This document shows, in pieces, positions 52,318 through 61,519 of a DNA stretch of 64,000 bases; the first letter of the stretch is position 1; each line of letters starts with the position of its first letter. Source of the stretch: Litoribacillus peritrichatus (GTDB taxonomy: Bacteria > Pseudomonadota > Gammaproteobacteria > Pseudomonadales > Litoribrevibacteraceae); assembly GCF_039537985.1 (NCBI RefSeq), contig NZ_BAABBN010000004.1, positions 558,001 through 622,000 of the forward strand, given 5' to 3'. Both the position numbers and the translations under genes were made by a program. A model generated the notes under the pieces. The model saw nothing but the letters and a program-made list of their open reading frames with translations, did not search any database and was not told where the DNA came from.

Positions 52318-54936
52318 TTAGTCTTGATCGAATGGGGTGGTTTTGTCGTTGCTGCTTTCTTCCAAAAACGCGATGAGTTTGTCTTCCTGTATCGGTCTGG
52401 AGATAAAATAACCTTGGCCGAGTTCGCAGGCCATTTCTCCCAGCAGGTTCATGGTTGCTTCGTCTTCAATGCCCTCAGCAACGACTCTCATTCCCAGGTT
52501 ATGAGCGATAACTAGGGTTGTGCTGACAATCAATCGGTCGTCCCGGTCGTGGACCATATCCCGCACAAATGAGCGATCGATTTTCAGTTCATGTACGGGT
52601 AATTTTTTCAGGTATTCGAGTGATGAATAACCGGTGCCGAAGTCATCAATGGCCAGCTGAATTCCGAGTGCATGTAATTGATTGAGGGTGGCCAGGGTGA
52701 GTTCAATGTCTTCAATCATTGCAGATTCGACCATTTCCATCACTAATTTTTCTGGGGCGAGCTGATATCGGTCGAGTAAGGTTTTGACGTTATCGACAAA
52801 GTCATCTTCCAAGAGGTTTCGGACAGAAACATTCACTGCAATACTCAGTTGAAACCCCTTGTTTTCGAGTCGTTTTGTAAAAGCAATGCTGTGTTCAAGT
52901 ACCCAATGGGTCAGGGCATGTATGACCATTGTTCGCTCGGCAAAGCTGATGAATTTATCAGGTCCCAAGAGACCATGCTTCGGGTGATTCCAGCGAATCA
53001 GAGCTTCCAGGCTGACCACTTTCCTATTGTGGAGTGAAATCTTTGGCTGATAAAAAAGCTCCAGCTGATCTTCTAATATGGCTGTGCCGAGTTCGGCCAT
53101 CAGTGATAAACGTTGTGCGCTGTATTTATCAATGCTGTCTTCGTAAATCTGATATGCCCGGCCTGCCGCTTTGGCTGTTCTCATTGCTATCATACCTTTA
53201 CGAAGCAAGGTTTCTGGGGTGTTGCCATGTTCTGGCCACTTTACCATGCCAATCTGACCACCCAATACCACAGCCATGTTATTGAATTCCACGGGTCGGT
53301 TTAAAAAGGCCTGGAGTTTTTGAAGCTGCGGTTCAATCATGGTTTCAGGCTCTAATTGAAACACCAGCCCAAAACAAACGCCTTCAATCAAAGCGACATG
53401 AAATCGTGTGTTGTGAGTTTGTTCAATACAGGATAGATTTTCCCAGTGAGAGACGAAAGCCTCAAGACCTCTGATGAAGTGGCATAATAATTCATCACCG
53501 GTATCGTGGCCTAGGGTGTGGTTGATCTCACTAAAATTGTTTAATTGAATGCAGGCCAAGGATAGGTGATGTTGAGAGGATTCTGCCTCTTTGATTTTGG
53601 CTTGAAGGTGAGTCGATAATAAAAAACGGTTTGGATAGCCTGTGAGTGGGTCATGCCATCCTTGATAAACCAGTTTGTCTTGGGTTGCCCGTGTTTCTTC
53701 CAATGCATCTATAGCGGTTTCACTGGCCTTTAGCGCACTTTCAATGGCTTCCAGTTTTGCTTTACGGTCCTGATTCATGCGGTCAGCCAACGCCACCGAC
53801 AGCAAGATGGCTTCCAGTACGATACCAAACTGAGCGGCATAAATGGTTGTCCAAACCACAGGTAAGACACCAATGGTCATTAAGGATTTCAGAACCCCTC
53901 CAATACAAAGTAACAGCCAGGCGGAAAGAAAAAAGTAGGCGCGACGTTGTTTTCGATAACAGCCATAGAGGCCAAGTACGACAAACAGTAAGCACATCCC
54001 GAAGATGGTTGACATGGTGAGCTTGAGGCCCAGACCATATGCTCCCGAAAGGGTGGGAATGTTCGCCAGAACACTTACGCCAATCAGAACTAAGAGCAAT
54101 TTGTTCCAGGGGGGAGAAAAGCTTTTAAGGTTTAAAAATTCCCGGGCAAACAAAATGGCGAGTAACGCGGTCGTATTCAGAAACAAAGAAACACTGACGT
54201 TGCTGAATGTCGGGGAGTCTGGCCAAAGTAATTTAAAGCCCAGTCCATCAATGGAAATCCACGCCAGAATAATAAAAAGCACATAACCTGAATAGTATAA
54301 ATAACTGGTGTCTCTTACCCAGGTATAAATCAGGAAGTTGTAAAAGAGCATCACTAATAACGTGCCGTAGAAGATGCCTTGAAGAATGCGCTCCTGGCCT
54401 GTTGCCAGAGCAAAAGGCTCCGGTTGCCATAAGGTTAAGGGCATATGCAGGGAAGTGGATGTCTCGATGCGAAAGTATAGGGTGTGATTTTCTCCGGGGG
54501 TTAGGGTCACGGGAAATAAATACGAGGGATGCTCCATCGGTCGCTGAGCGAAGGGGTAGTTATCGCCGGTGATTATGGCTTGAGCCTGAGCGGAAGGGTA
54601 AAACTCGATGTGATCCAAGTAATAATGTTTTAGCTCAAGTAACCAAACGGTGCTTTCTGAGCCTTGATAATTCAACGGGATTTTAAACCAATACACTTGA
54701 TTAACGACGCCGAAGTTTGTGTCTGGTGTTGGCATCAATTGAAAGCGACTATGGATGGCTGGTCGTTTTATTTCTTCAATGGAGAGCGGGCCATCGGTTT
54801 CAATGAGATATTGCACCGAGCCTCGTACATCAACATAAGGCTCTTTAGGATCAATGATCAGGTCGGCGGTTGTGTGACAGGGCAGTATCAACCAAACCAT
54901 TAATGTTAAAAATGACCCAAAAGAAACCCGTGACAT
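52318..54936 (-). CDS. 7TMR-DISM membrane GGDEF-EAL protein with degenerate GGDEF
   Basis: An 872-residue protein: signal peptide, periplasmic 7TMR-DISM extracellular domain (about 25-165), seven membrane helices (about 180-385), coiled coil, GGDEF domain (about 420-590) and EAL domain (about 605-860). Where GGDEF should be, the sequence reads EGVCFGLVF, so cyclase activity is lost. The EAL domain keeps EALIRWNHP, NVSVRNL, EMVESAMI, DDFGTGYSSL and AEGIE, so it should hydrolyse c-di-GMP. It lies 122 bp upstream of the H-NOX operon on the same strand. Possibly the output of NO signalling, lowering c-di-GMP. Confidence 0.9.
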   Translation of the reverse strand: MSRVSFGSFLTLMVWLILPCHTTADLIIDPKEPYVDVRGSVQYLIETDGPLSIEEIKRPAIHSRFQLMPTPDTNFGVVNQVYWFKIPLNYQGSESTVWLLELKHYYLDHIEFYPSAQAQAIITGDNYPFAQRPMEHPSYLFPVTLTPGENHTLYFRIETSTSLHMPLTLWQPEPFALATGQERILQGIFYGTLLVMLFYNFLIYTWVRDTSYLYYSGYVLFIILAWISIDGLGFKLLWPDSPTFSNVSVSLFLNTTALLAILFAREFLNLKSFSPPWNKLLLVLIGVSVLANIPTLSGAYGLGLKLTMSTIFGMCLLFVVLGLYGCYRKQRRAYFFLSAWLLLCIGGVLKSLMTIGVLPVVWTTIYAAQFGIVLEAILLSVALADRMNQDRKAKLEAIESALKASETAIDALEETRATQDKLVYQGWHDPLTGYPNRFLLSTHLQAKIKEAESSQHHLSLACIQLNNFSEINHTLGHDTGDELLCHFIRGLEAFVSHWENLSCIEQTHNTRFHVALIEGVCFGLVFQLEPETMIEPQLQKLQAFLNRPVEFNNMAVVLGGQIGMVKWPEHGNTPETLLRKGMIAMRTAKAAGRAYQIYEDSIDKYSAQRLSLMAELGTAILEDQLELFYQPKISLHNRKVVSLEALIRWNHPKHGLLGPDKFISFAERTMVIHALTHWVLEHSIAFTKRLENKGFQLSIAVNVSVRNLLEDDFVDNVKTLLDRYQLAPEKLVMEMVESAMIEDIELTLATLNQLHALGIQLAIDDFGTGYSSLEYLKKLPVHELKIDRSFVRDMVHDRDDRLIVSTTLVIAHNLGMRVVAEGIEDEATMNLLGEMACELGQGYFISRPIQEDKLIAFLEESSNDKTTPFDQD

Positions 54937-55037
54937 TCACCTGTCCAATGCTCGTTAAATTCTTTTAATGATAGGAGAAGTTTTGATTTCATCTACTGGT
55001 TTTGGGATGAAATCACAGGCTATTGAAATTTTTGGAT

Positions 55038-56714
55038 CTAAGAGGTTTTGTTCGCTTGATCTAAATCGTGTGCAACTTCAAAGCGATTTCTTCCGTTGTG
55101 CTTGGCCTGGTATAGCGCTGAATCGGCTTGGTGGATCAGTGTTTCAATCGAATTTTTGTCAGAAGGAATCACCGATGCGATACCAATGCTGATGGTGAGG
55201 CTCTTAGCTACTTTGCTGGTACGGTGTTCAATTTTCGCTAACTCGATATTCTTTTGGATATTCTCAGCCACTTTTTGTGCTCCGTAGATATCTGCATCCG
55301 GTAAAATCAAAATAAACTCTTCTCCGCCGTATCGGGCAGCTATGTCCTTGGGGCGCCTTGTGTTGCCACTCAAAATATTTGCTACTTGTTTTAGGCAGTG
55401 ATCACCCGCCGGATGACCATAGTGATCGTTGTATGCTTTAAAGTAATCAATATCGATCATAACAATGGAAAGGTACTGACCAGAGCGTTTTAGGTGGCTC
55501 CATTCGAGGCTGAGTTTGTTTTCAAAACATCGGCGATTTGCAATCCCGGTCAGTGGGTCGGTGACGGTCAGTTGTTCTAGCTTAATATTAGCTGCGTGTA
55601 ACTCGGCGTCTGCTTTTAACAGTTTTTCATGATCGGATTTGATCCGAGAGTAGGCCTCTTTTAACTCTGAATTCCCACTTTCTATGATAGACAGCATGTG
55701 ATTGAACTCTTTGGCAAGTAAGCCCACTTCATCTTGGCTGTTTATATCGGATCTTAGGGCATAGTCTTTATTTTTTGATATTTTAAGCATTTGCTTCGTT
55801 AAATCAGAAATAGGCCGCAAGACACTGGCTTTGATCACGAACCAAAAAATCACAAAGCTGAAAATTCCAATAATAAACAGCGTTGTTAACGCATAACGAA
55901 TGCTGGTCAAGCCATTGAGAGTAATGTCTCTGGGGACTTGTGTACTGATGGTTAAGATCGGGCGATTGTTTGAGTAATAGTTTTTGGAGATCTCCAGTGA
56001 TGTATCACTGATTTCATTGATCAGGTAACTATGTCGTTCGCTGGGCGCACCGGATATATCGCTGGTCTCAAGCGTTTTCAGTTTGAATTTTAGTTTGATT
56101 TGATTTTGAAATTTCTCAATCATGGCTTCGTCAATCAACATGCCCTGAACTATATAACCTCTGTAGGGGCCATTACCTTCGCTGTCTAAAATCGGTCTGA
56201 TGGAGAATGCGATTGGGGTATTGTCATGAATAAAAATCCCTTTAGAAAACTGATCGTCCGAATGTGAGTTTAAGTCAATGCTGTCAATGTATGGTTTAAG
56301 GCTTTCGAGTGAGTCCGTGATGTACTCGTCTGAGCTGATTAACGGTTCTTCTTGAGTGAAGTCATAAACTTCACCCCATATCAATTCCCCTTCCTTGTTT
56401 AGAAAATAAACCAGGTTGATTTGGAGGTTTTCAAAGGTGCTGTACATTAAATTATTTTCAATATAACCGTCGTCTCTGCTCTCCACAAATTCATACGTAT
56501 CGTCCCAGGCAGACCAGTCATAGTTGATTCGGTTGAGCTGGTTGATGGTTTCATTCAATAATTCTTCAACGCGATCTATGTTTGCTTTTGCGTGTTGTTC
56601 CTCGATGTTCGAAAAAGTAGGGAAGATAATTTCTTTTTGAATGTAATAATTTGCGCCGACGAACACGAATGCCAACAGCAGCATGATCAACAAGACTTTT
56701 TTCGTGATCGACAT
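55038..56714 (-). CDS. CHASE4-HAMP diguanylate cyclase
   Basis: A 558-residue membrane sensor. Start ATG 56714 is chosen because the hydrophobic helix follows directly (VLLIMLLLAFVFVGANYY). The CHASE4 periplasmic domain (about 40-265) has the marker YDWSAWDDTYEF. A second helix, HAMP and a coiled coil lead to the GGDEF domain, with RYGGEEF and an RPKD inhibition site. It makes c-di-GMP in response to an unknown signal. It opposes the EAL protein encoded just downstream on the same strand. Confidence 0.9.
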   Translation of the reverse strand: MSITKKVLLIMLLLAFVFVGANYYIQKEIIFPTFSNIEEQHAKANIDRVEELLNETINQLNRINYDWSAWDDTYEFVESRDDGYIENNLMYSTFENLQINLVYFLNKEGELIWGEVYDFTQEEPLISSDEYITDSLESLKPYIDSIDLNSHSDDQFSKGIFIHDNTPIAFSIRPILDSEGNGPYRGYIVQGMLIDEAMIEKFQNQIKLKFKLKTLETSDISGAPSERHSYLINEISDTSLEISKNYYSNNRPILTISTQVPRDITLNGLTSIRYALTTLFIIGIFSFVIFWFVIKASVLRPISDLTKQMLKISKNKDYALRSDINSQDEVGLLAKEFNHMLSIIESGNSELKEAYSRIKSDHEKLLKADAELHAANIKLEQLTVTDPLTGIANRRCFENKLSLEWSHLKRSGQYLSIVMIDIDYFKAYNDHYGHPAGDHCLKQVANILSGNTRRPKDIAARYGGEEFILILPDADIYGAQKVAENIQKNIELAKIEHRTSKVAKSLTISIGIASVIPSDKNSIETLIHQADSALYQAKHNGRNRFEVAHDLDQANKTS

Positions 56715-56971
56715 AAATTCCACTCTTTGAGCAAAATAGCCATTCTTTCTTGATGGTGTCCGGCGCACTTTCACAAGCGTTTTGTATTGAGTAAAACGCT
56801 TCTCATAGAGCACAGAGGCTATCTTTACAGTAGTTCAGCTTGTTTACTTTTCAAACGCAGGCTGTGGTTGAAGTGCTTAAGTGGTGTTTATCTGGCAGTA
56901 AGTTGCTGGTTTTAATTCGGATGGGTCTTGGATGAGCTTCCGGGAAAGACTTTTGCCTGATCATGTTGGGT

Positions 56972-57040
56972 GTTCGATCTGAAAGATTCGATCTGAAAGA
57001 TTCGATCTGAAAGGCGCGGTCTGAAAGGCTCGGCTCGAAA
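56972..57040. repeat. 14-bp tandem repeat, about five units
   Basis: Units of the type GATTCGATCTGAAA (56972-56984, 56985-56998, 56999-57012, 57013-57026, 57027-57040) degenerate rightward. Intergenic, between the diguanylate cyclase and the zinc-ribbon gene. Confidence 0.85.
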
Positions 57041-57057
57041 TGGTTGGCTCAATGAGT

Positions 57058-57249
57058 TTAGCGCGGCAACCATAAAACCATTGCAGCACAGAAGAACGTT
57101 AATAAAATCACAAACAACTTAAAATCAATGCCCATCCATTTACGTTGGTTGTCACGCTCTGGCTGGCAAGGTATACCGCACTGAGGGCACAGTTTGGCTG
57201 TCTTAACTAACTCGTTTTGGCAGTTTTGGCAGCGTCTTGTTTCACTCAT
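57058..57249 (-). CDS. Small zinc-ribbon membrane protein
   Basis: A 63-residue protein: a four-cysteine zinc ribbon (CQNCQNEL ... CPQCGIPC) at residues 7-28 and one C-terminal membrane helix (FKLFVILLTFFCAAMVLWL). The function is unknown; similar small proteins are common and often annotated only as zinc-ribbon domain proteins. Confidence 0.72.
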   Translation of the reverse strand: MSETRRCQNCQNELVKTAKLCPQCGIPCQPERDNQRKWMGIDFKLFVILLTFFCAAMVLWLPR

Positions 57250-57356
57250 ACTGTGTCTCTCTCATATAGTCGCAGTACCCTTATCAAGAATGCTTAAATG
57301 GGTAGGGTTACTTCTTACGCTTTGTATTGAGAATATCCGAACTACCGTTCCATATA

Positions 57357-57397
57357 CTGATACGAATCAATAGAAATAAAGTTGAGTGCATTAGTAT
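57357..57397 (+). promoter_or_regulatory. FNR/Dnr-type class II promoter of the NorQ-like gene
   Basis: CTGATACGAATCAA (57357-57370) matches TTGATNNNNATCAA in 9 of 10 fixed bases. TAGTAT at 57392-57397 is a plausible -10, and its distance from the box centre (33.5 bp to its end) places the box at -41.5 of a start near 57405. Confidence 0.65.
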
Positions 57398-57431
57398 GGC
57401 TTTAAATTAAGTTTTAAGACGGAGCCTCATT

Positions 57432-58244
57432 ATGAGCGTAGAGATTGCGGTCAATAATTCAGAAGATGCACTCTATTATGAACCTCAGAACAACGAGGTT
57501 GAGCTATTTTCACATGCTTATAAACATCAGTTACCTGTGCTCATTAAAGGGCCGACCGGCTGTGGTAAAACACGTTTCATTGCCGCGATGGCAGAGAAGT
57601 TAAACAGACCTCTGTATACGGTGTCTTGTCATGATGACTTGACTGCTGCTGACTTAGTGGGGCGTCACTTGATTGGTCCTGAGGGGACATACTGGCAGGA
57701 TGGCCCGCTCACCCGAGCGGTACGTGAAGGTGGCATTTGTTATCTGGACGAAGTGGTTGAAGCCCGTAAAGACACCACTGTGGTGCTTCACCCGTTGGCG
57801 GATGACCGACGTGTTCTACCTATTGAACGAACGGGTGAATACCTGGAAGCCGCACCCGGTTTCATGCTGGTGGTATCTTATAACCCTGGTTATCAAAGCC
57901 TGATTAAAGGGATGAAGCCCAGTACTCGTCAGCGTTTTGTCGCAATGAAGTTTGATTATCCGACACCGGAAGTGGAAACCCGAATTGTCATGAAGGAAAG
58001 TGGGGCGGATAAGTCGTTGGCAGAACAGCTCGTTCGTTTGGGCGGAGCACTGAGAAACTTAAAAGATCACGACTTAGAGGAAGCGGCGTCCACCCGGTTG
58101 CTTATCTATGCAGCGAAATTGGTCGTGGGTGGCATTGATGTAAGACAAGCCTGTTACGCCGCGATGGCGGAACCCCTTTCGGATGATGATGCTACTGTGG
58201 CCGCTTTGAAAAATGTGATTGATGCTTGTGTGATAACGGCTTGA
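57432..58244 (+). CDS. CbbQ/NirQ/NorQ-type MoxR AAA+ ATPase
   Basis: A 270-residue ATPase. Walker A is GPTGCGKT (40-47), followed by the family marker SCHDDLTAADLVGRHLIGPEG. Walker B and the acidic partner are ICYLDEVVEA, then RKDTTVVLHPLADDRR. These ATPases, with a VWA partner (NorD/CbbO), insert metal or activate nitric oxide reductase or Rubisco. No norD, norCB, nirS or cbb gene is in view, so it is an orphan here. The FNR/Dnr-like promoter favours the NorQ role. Confidence 0.88.
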   Translation: MSVEIAVNNSEDALYYEPQNNEVELFSHAYKHQLPVLIKGPTGCGKTRFIAAMAEKLNRPLYTVSCHDDLTAADLVGRHLIGPEGTYWQDGPLTRAVREGGICYLDEVVEARKDTTVVLHPLADDRRVLPIERTGEYLEAAPGFMLVVSYNPGYQSLIKGMKPSTRQRFVAMKFDYPTPEVETRIVMKESGADKSLAEQLVRLGGALRNLKDHDLEEAASTRLLIYAAKLVVGGIDVRQACYAAMAEPLSDDDATVAALKNVIDACVITA

Positions 58245-58429
58245 TTTGAAATCAAACCCTCGCTGCACATGGGGAAAGAAGAGAAACCGGAGAAAAGATC
58301 ATACCGCCTGAGGTGGAGGGCAGTACTGGTCTTTCAACGTTTATTCTATTGTGCATCTTGATTGTATTGTCGTGAAAATCAGGCAAGATAAACAAGTCAT
58401 TAACTTAAGTGAAACCTGTAAACCTCAAT

Positions 58430-59137
58430 ATGTCCAATCATCTTTCCATCCGTTTCTACAGTCGTAAACGCAGAGGTCATTCTCACGACTATCATCAGTT
58501 AGTGTTGCCGTTACGTGGTGTTATCAATATCGAAGTCGAAGGTTATGTTGGTAAGGTTGCACCAGGGGAGTGTGTGGTTATTAAAACGGGTGAGATCCAT
58601 CATTTCACCGCTAATGAAGAAGCACGATTTGTGGTGGCGGATTTGGTGGAATTACCAAGTAATCTGGCACAGTCTGAGAGCTTGGTGTTTTCAATTACGC
58701 CGCCTTTGATCAGTTATCTTAATTTTATCGAGAAGCAGTTAGAGCATCAGGTTAATCCTGAGCTTGAACAGTCAATGTTTGAAACTTTTGTGCTTTTGCT
58801 GGCAGAGCAGGGGATGTTCAAACAGTTGGATCATCGAATTCGTGCTGTGTTGGAGTATGTGCTTGAACATCTTTCTGAGCGTTTGACGATTGATGATCTA
58901 GCCAAAATAGCCTGTTTAAGCCCGACTCAATTTAAAAAATTATTTAAAGTGCAGGTGGGCTTAAGCCCTATGCAGTTCATCACCGGGGAACGCATGGAGA
59001 AAGCCAAGGCCTTGTTGATGCATACCGATTACCCGATTCAGCTGGTAGCAGAGCAGGTGGGCTATTCTGATCTTTCTTCGTTTGGTCGACGTTTCACAGA
59101 GCACTTTGGTTTATCGCCCAGAGCGTTTTCCCGTTAG
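58430..59137 (+). CDS. AraC-family regulator with cupin sensor domain
   Basis: A 235-residue regulator. The N-terminal cupin domain includes HSHDYHQLVLPLRG and ECVVIKTGEIHHF. The two HTH motifs cover the last 95 residues (LTIDDLAKIACLSPTQFKKL; IQLVAEQVGYSDLSSFGRRF). Start is ATG 58430 or GTG 58409; neither has a clear ribosome site. The following EamA transporter is on the same strand 115 bp away and is the likely target. Confidence 0.83.
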   Translation: MSNHLSIRFYSRKRRGHSHDYHQLVLPLRGVINIEVEGYVGKVAPGECVVIKTGEIHHFTANEEARFVVADLVELPSNLAQSESLVFSITPPLISYLNFIEKQLEHQVNPELEQSMFETFVLLLAEQGMFKQLDHRIRAVLEYVLEHLSERLTIDDLAKIACLSPTQFKKLFKVQVGLSPMQFITGERMEKAKALLMHTDYPIQLVAEQVGYSDLSSFGRRFTEHFGLSPRAFSR

Positions 59138-59252
59138 TAGGCTGCTTAGCTAATTGCGCCTTTTTAATCTATAAAAGCGTCCTATCTGCATAATATCAGA
59201 TTGTACTGAGTATACACTTTTTCTTAGTCTTGATTCGATTAGAGGAAGTGCA

Positions 59253-60215
59253 ATGTCATCTCGTTATGTGTCTCACAGTCATTTTGGGTGGCAAGGGATT
59301 GTCGCCATTATTATTGCGTGTTTCTTTTGGGGGACAACAGGCACAGCGGCGAGTTTTACACCCGATGTTAGCCCGTTAGCCACCGGCGCTTTCGCCATGG
59401 GTGGCGGTGGCGTTCTGCTTGTGGTGTATGCTATGAATAACTTAATTAATGACAAGGGACGGTTGCTGATTAATTATAAGCTGATGATGAGCGGTGGCTT
59501 TTCGGTGGCTTTGTACCCGCTGGCGTTTTACAGCTCCATGCGTTTATCAGGGGTTGCTGTTGGAACCGTGGTTTCTATTGCCAGTGCTCCTTTCTTTACG
59601 GTGTTATTGGAGTGTCTTATCAGCAAGAAGAGCCTTTCGAGACAGTGGGTGGTAAGTTTTACCTTAGGTGCTATTGGTATTGTTCTTCTTGCTCTGTCGA
59701 AAGACACTCATGATGCTTCAGATTCTCAGCATTGGGATCATTACTTTGGGATTGTACTCGGGCTGGTGGCCGGAGTGTCTTATGCCGTGTACTCCTGGTC
59801 TGCACGAGGAATGATTGAGCAGGGTATTGATTCGAAATCTGCTATGGCCTGTATGTTTGGATTAGCAGCTCTGGTTTTGTTGCCTTCGTTATTTATTACA
59901 GGGGAGAATCTGTTTGCCTCAAATATCAATTCAGTAGTGGCTGTGTATATGGCGGTGATTCCTATGTTTTTGGGCTACGTTCTGTTTGGGTATGGTTTAA
60001 AGTTTGTCGAAGCCAGCCAAGCAACACTTATTACTTTGTTGGAACCTGTAGTGGCAACCATAATGGCAGTCGTGATTGTGAGGGAAAGCATCAGCACTAT
60101 GGGCTGGATTGGTATTGGGTTGATTTTGTGGTGCTTATGGATGCAGGTGCCGAAAGCTCGGTCTAAGAATAAGATCAGCCTAAGTGCTCAGCTCGAATCT
60201 CAAGCCATGAGCTAA
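59253..60215 (+). CDS. EamA-family (DMT) transporter
   Basis: A 320-residue inner-membrane protein with ten helices in two EamA repeats (GIVAIIIACFFWGTTGTAAS at the start; FVEASQATLITLLEPVVATI in the second). Members export or import amino acids and metabolites. GAGGAA lies seven bases before the ATG. Probably controlled by the AraC gene upstream. Confidence 0.87.
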   Translation: MSSRYVSHSHFGWQGIVAIIIACFFWGTTGTAASFTPDVSPLATGAFAMGGGGVLLVVYAMNNLINDKGRLLINYKLMMSGGFSVALYPLAFYSSMRLSGVAVGTVVSIASAPFFTVLLECLISKKSLSRQWVVSFTLGAIGIVLLALSKDTHDASDSQHWDHYFGIVLGLVAGVSYAVYSWSARGMIEQGIDSKSAMACMFGLAALVLLPSLFITGENLFASNINSVVAVYMAVIPMFLGYVLFGYGLKFVEASQATLITLLEPVVATIMAVVIVRESISTMGWIGIGLILWCLWMQVPKARSKNKISLSAQLESQAMS

Positions 60216-60259
60216 CCCGTTTTATAGTTAACCCGTTTTATAGCTAATCCGTTTTATAG
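60212..60259. repeat. 16-bp tandem repeat, three units, spanning a stop codon
   Basis: CTAACCCGTTTTATAG, TTAACCCGTTTTATAG and CTAATCCGTTTTATAG. The first unit contains the EamA stop codon (TAA at 60213-60215). Confidence 0.9.
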
Positions 60260-60481
60260 TTTCCAATGGGTAGGATGGCGTGAGTATGGCTTTATCGAGT
60301 AACGTCCTGCCTGCAATGATTCCAGCACAGCTGACGTACTGCTCTATGCCTTGCTGGGCGATCACAAAACGCTATACGTCTGAATTCCTGCCGGGAAAAG
60401 ACAATTGTGTAGGTATTGATAACAGACTAATATTATAGTGCTTAACATTGAATCCGCCCTTCTTGGTACACGACAATTCAA

Positions 60482-61231
60482 ATGATCGATGCAGAGATAT
60501 TGCAATTACCGAAGCAAAGTAATCGACATAACCACCAATTCCATCAGTTAATTGTGGGGGTCAGCGGCTCCACCGAGTTTGAAGTTGAAGGGAAAGGAAA
60601 TACGGTCGACTCCTGGCGAGCCTGTGTCGTTCCCTCTACCTATAATCATTACTATTGCGGTGTTGAAGACAATCGAATATTGGTACTCAACCTGCCAATG
60701 GAAGACAATGGCTTCATCTCTTCTGAAATCGTAGAAACCTTGTTTAATCATGCGGGTTATCTCAAGCTGGATAGTCGGTTACAGCAGTTAATTTAGTACG
60801 CTGCAAGAGAGATTGAAGCTTATCCTGAAGACACTCAGCTTGCCGGGCATATTGCCGCCAGCTTTCTGCACGGCATTCACGGCCGCCTCAAAGAGCCTTC
60901 TCAAAATCACGCAACCCGGAAGTTGGACCTGGCTTGTTTAGATGCATTTATTGAGCAGCAACTCAGTTCCCGTATTAGCATTCACCAGCTTGCTCAACTT
61001 TCACACCTCAGCCCAAGCCATTTTCAGCGCGTATTCAGGGAGAATCTGAATACCTCTCCTCATCAATATGTGCTTCAGAAACGTTTAAGCAAAGCACAGA
61101 GACTTTTACAAGATAGCTCGATTACTTTATGCCAAATTGCTGAACTGTGTGGCTTTTCAAGCCAGGCAGCCATGAGTAACAGTTTTCGGAAATGCTTAAA
61201 CGTAACGCCAGGTCAACTTCGGCGTCAGTAA
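60482..61231 (+). pseudogene. AraC-family regulator (PutR-like), broken by in-frame TAG
   Basis: One frame of 250 codons interrupted only by TAG at 60794-60796. Before it: a cupin-like domain (NRHNHQFHQLIVGVSGSTEF). After it: YAAREIEAYPED, a linker and two HTH motifs (ISIHQLAQLSHLSPSHFQRV; CQIAELCGFSSQAAMSNSFR). A CAG (Gln) with one C-to-T change would restore it. It lies 288 bp before putA on the same strand, the usual place for an AraC-type proline-use activator. If truly null, putA control is altered. Confidence 0.8.
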
Positions 61232-61235
61232 TTAT

Positions 61236-61277
61236 TATGTCCATGTAACTATGTCCATGTAACTATGTCCATGTAAA
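61236..61277. repeat. 14-bp tandem repeat, three units
   Basis: TATGTCCATGTAAC twice and TATGTCCATGTAAA, starting five bases after the stop of the AraC gene, in the gap before putA. Confidence 0.9.
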
Positions 61278-61519
61278 AGACGCCCAAGTTCATGCATCTT
61301 TGAGTCGTTTTTACAAAAACATAATTGTTTTTTGTAATACAAAAGAAACCTCAGGCGTTAGATTAAAAAAATCTAACTCGAATATGAAGCTCTGTTACCA
61401 CAGCAACAACAAACATAACGGAATTCATTATTCGTTCAAATTTAGACGAAGCCCTGTTAGTAGCGAATTCAGATAAATACAAAAACGCTGCCAGGCTTAA
61501 GTCGAGATAGGAGCTACTG

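Noticed and set aside
56972..57040. Direct repeats that at first look like a CRISPR array
   Set aside because: Units are 14 bp with no spacers, so this is a simple tandem repeat.
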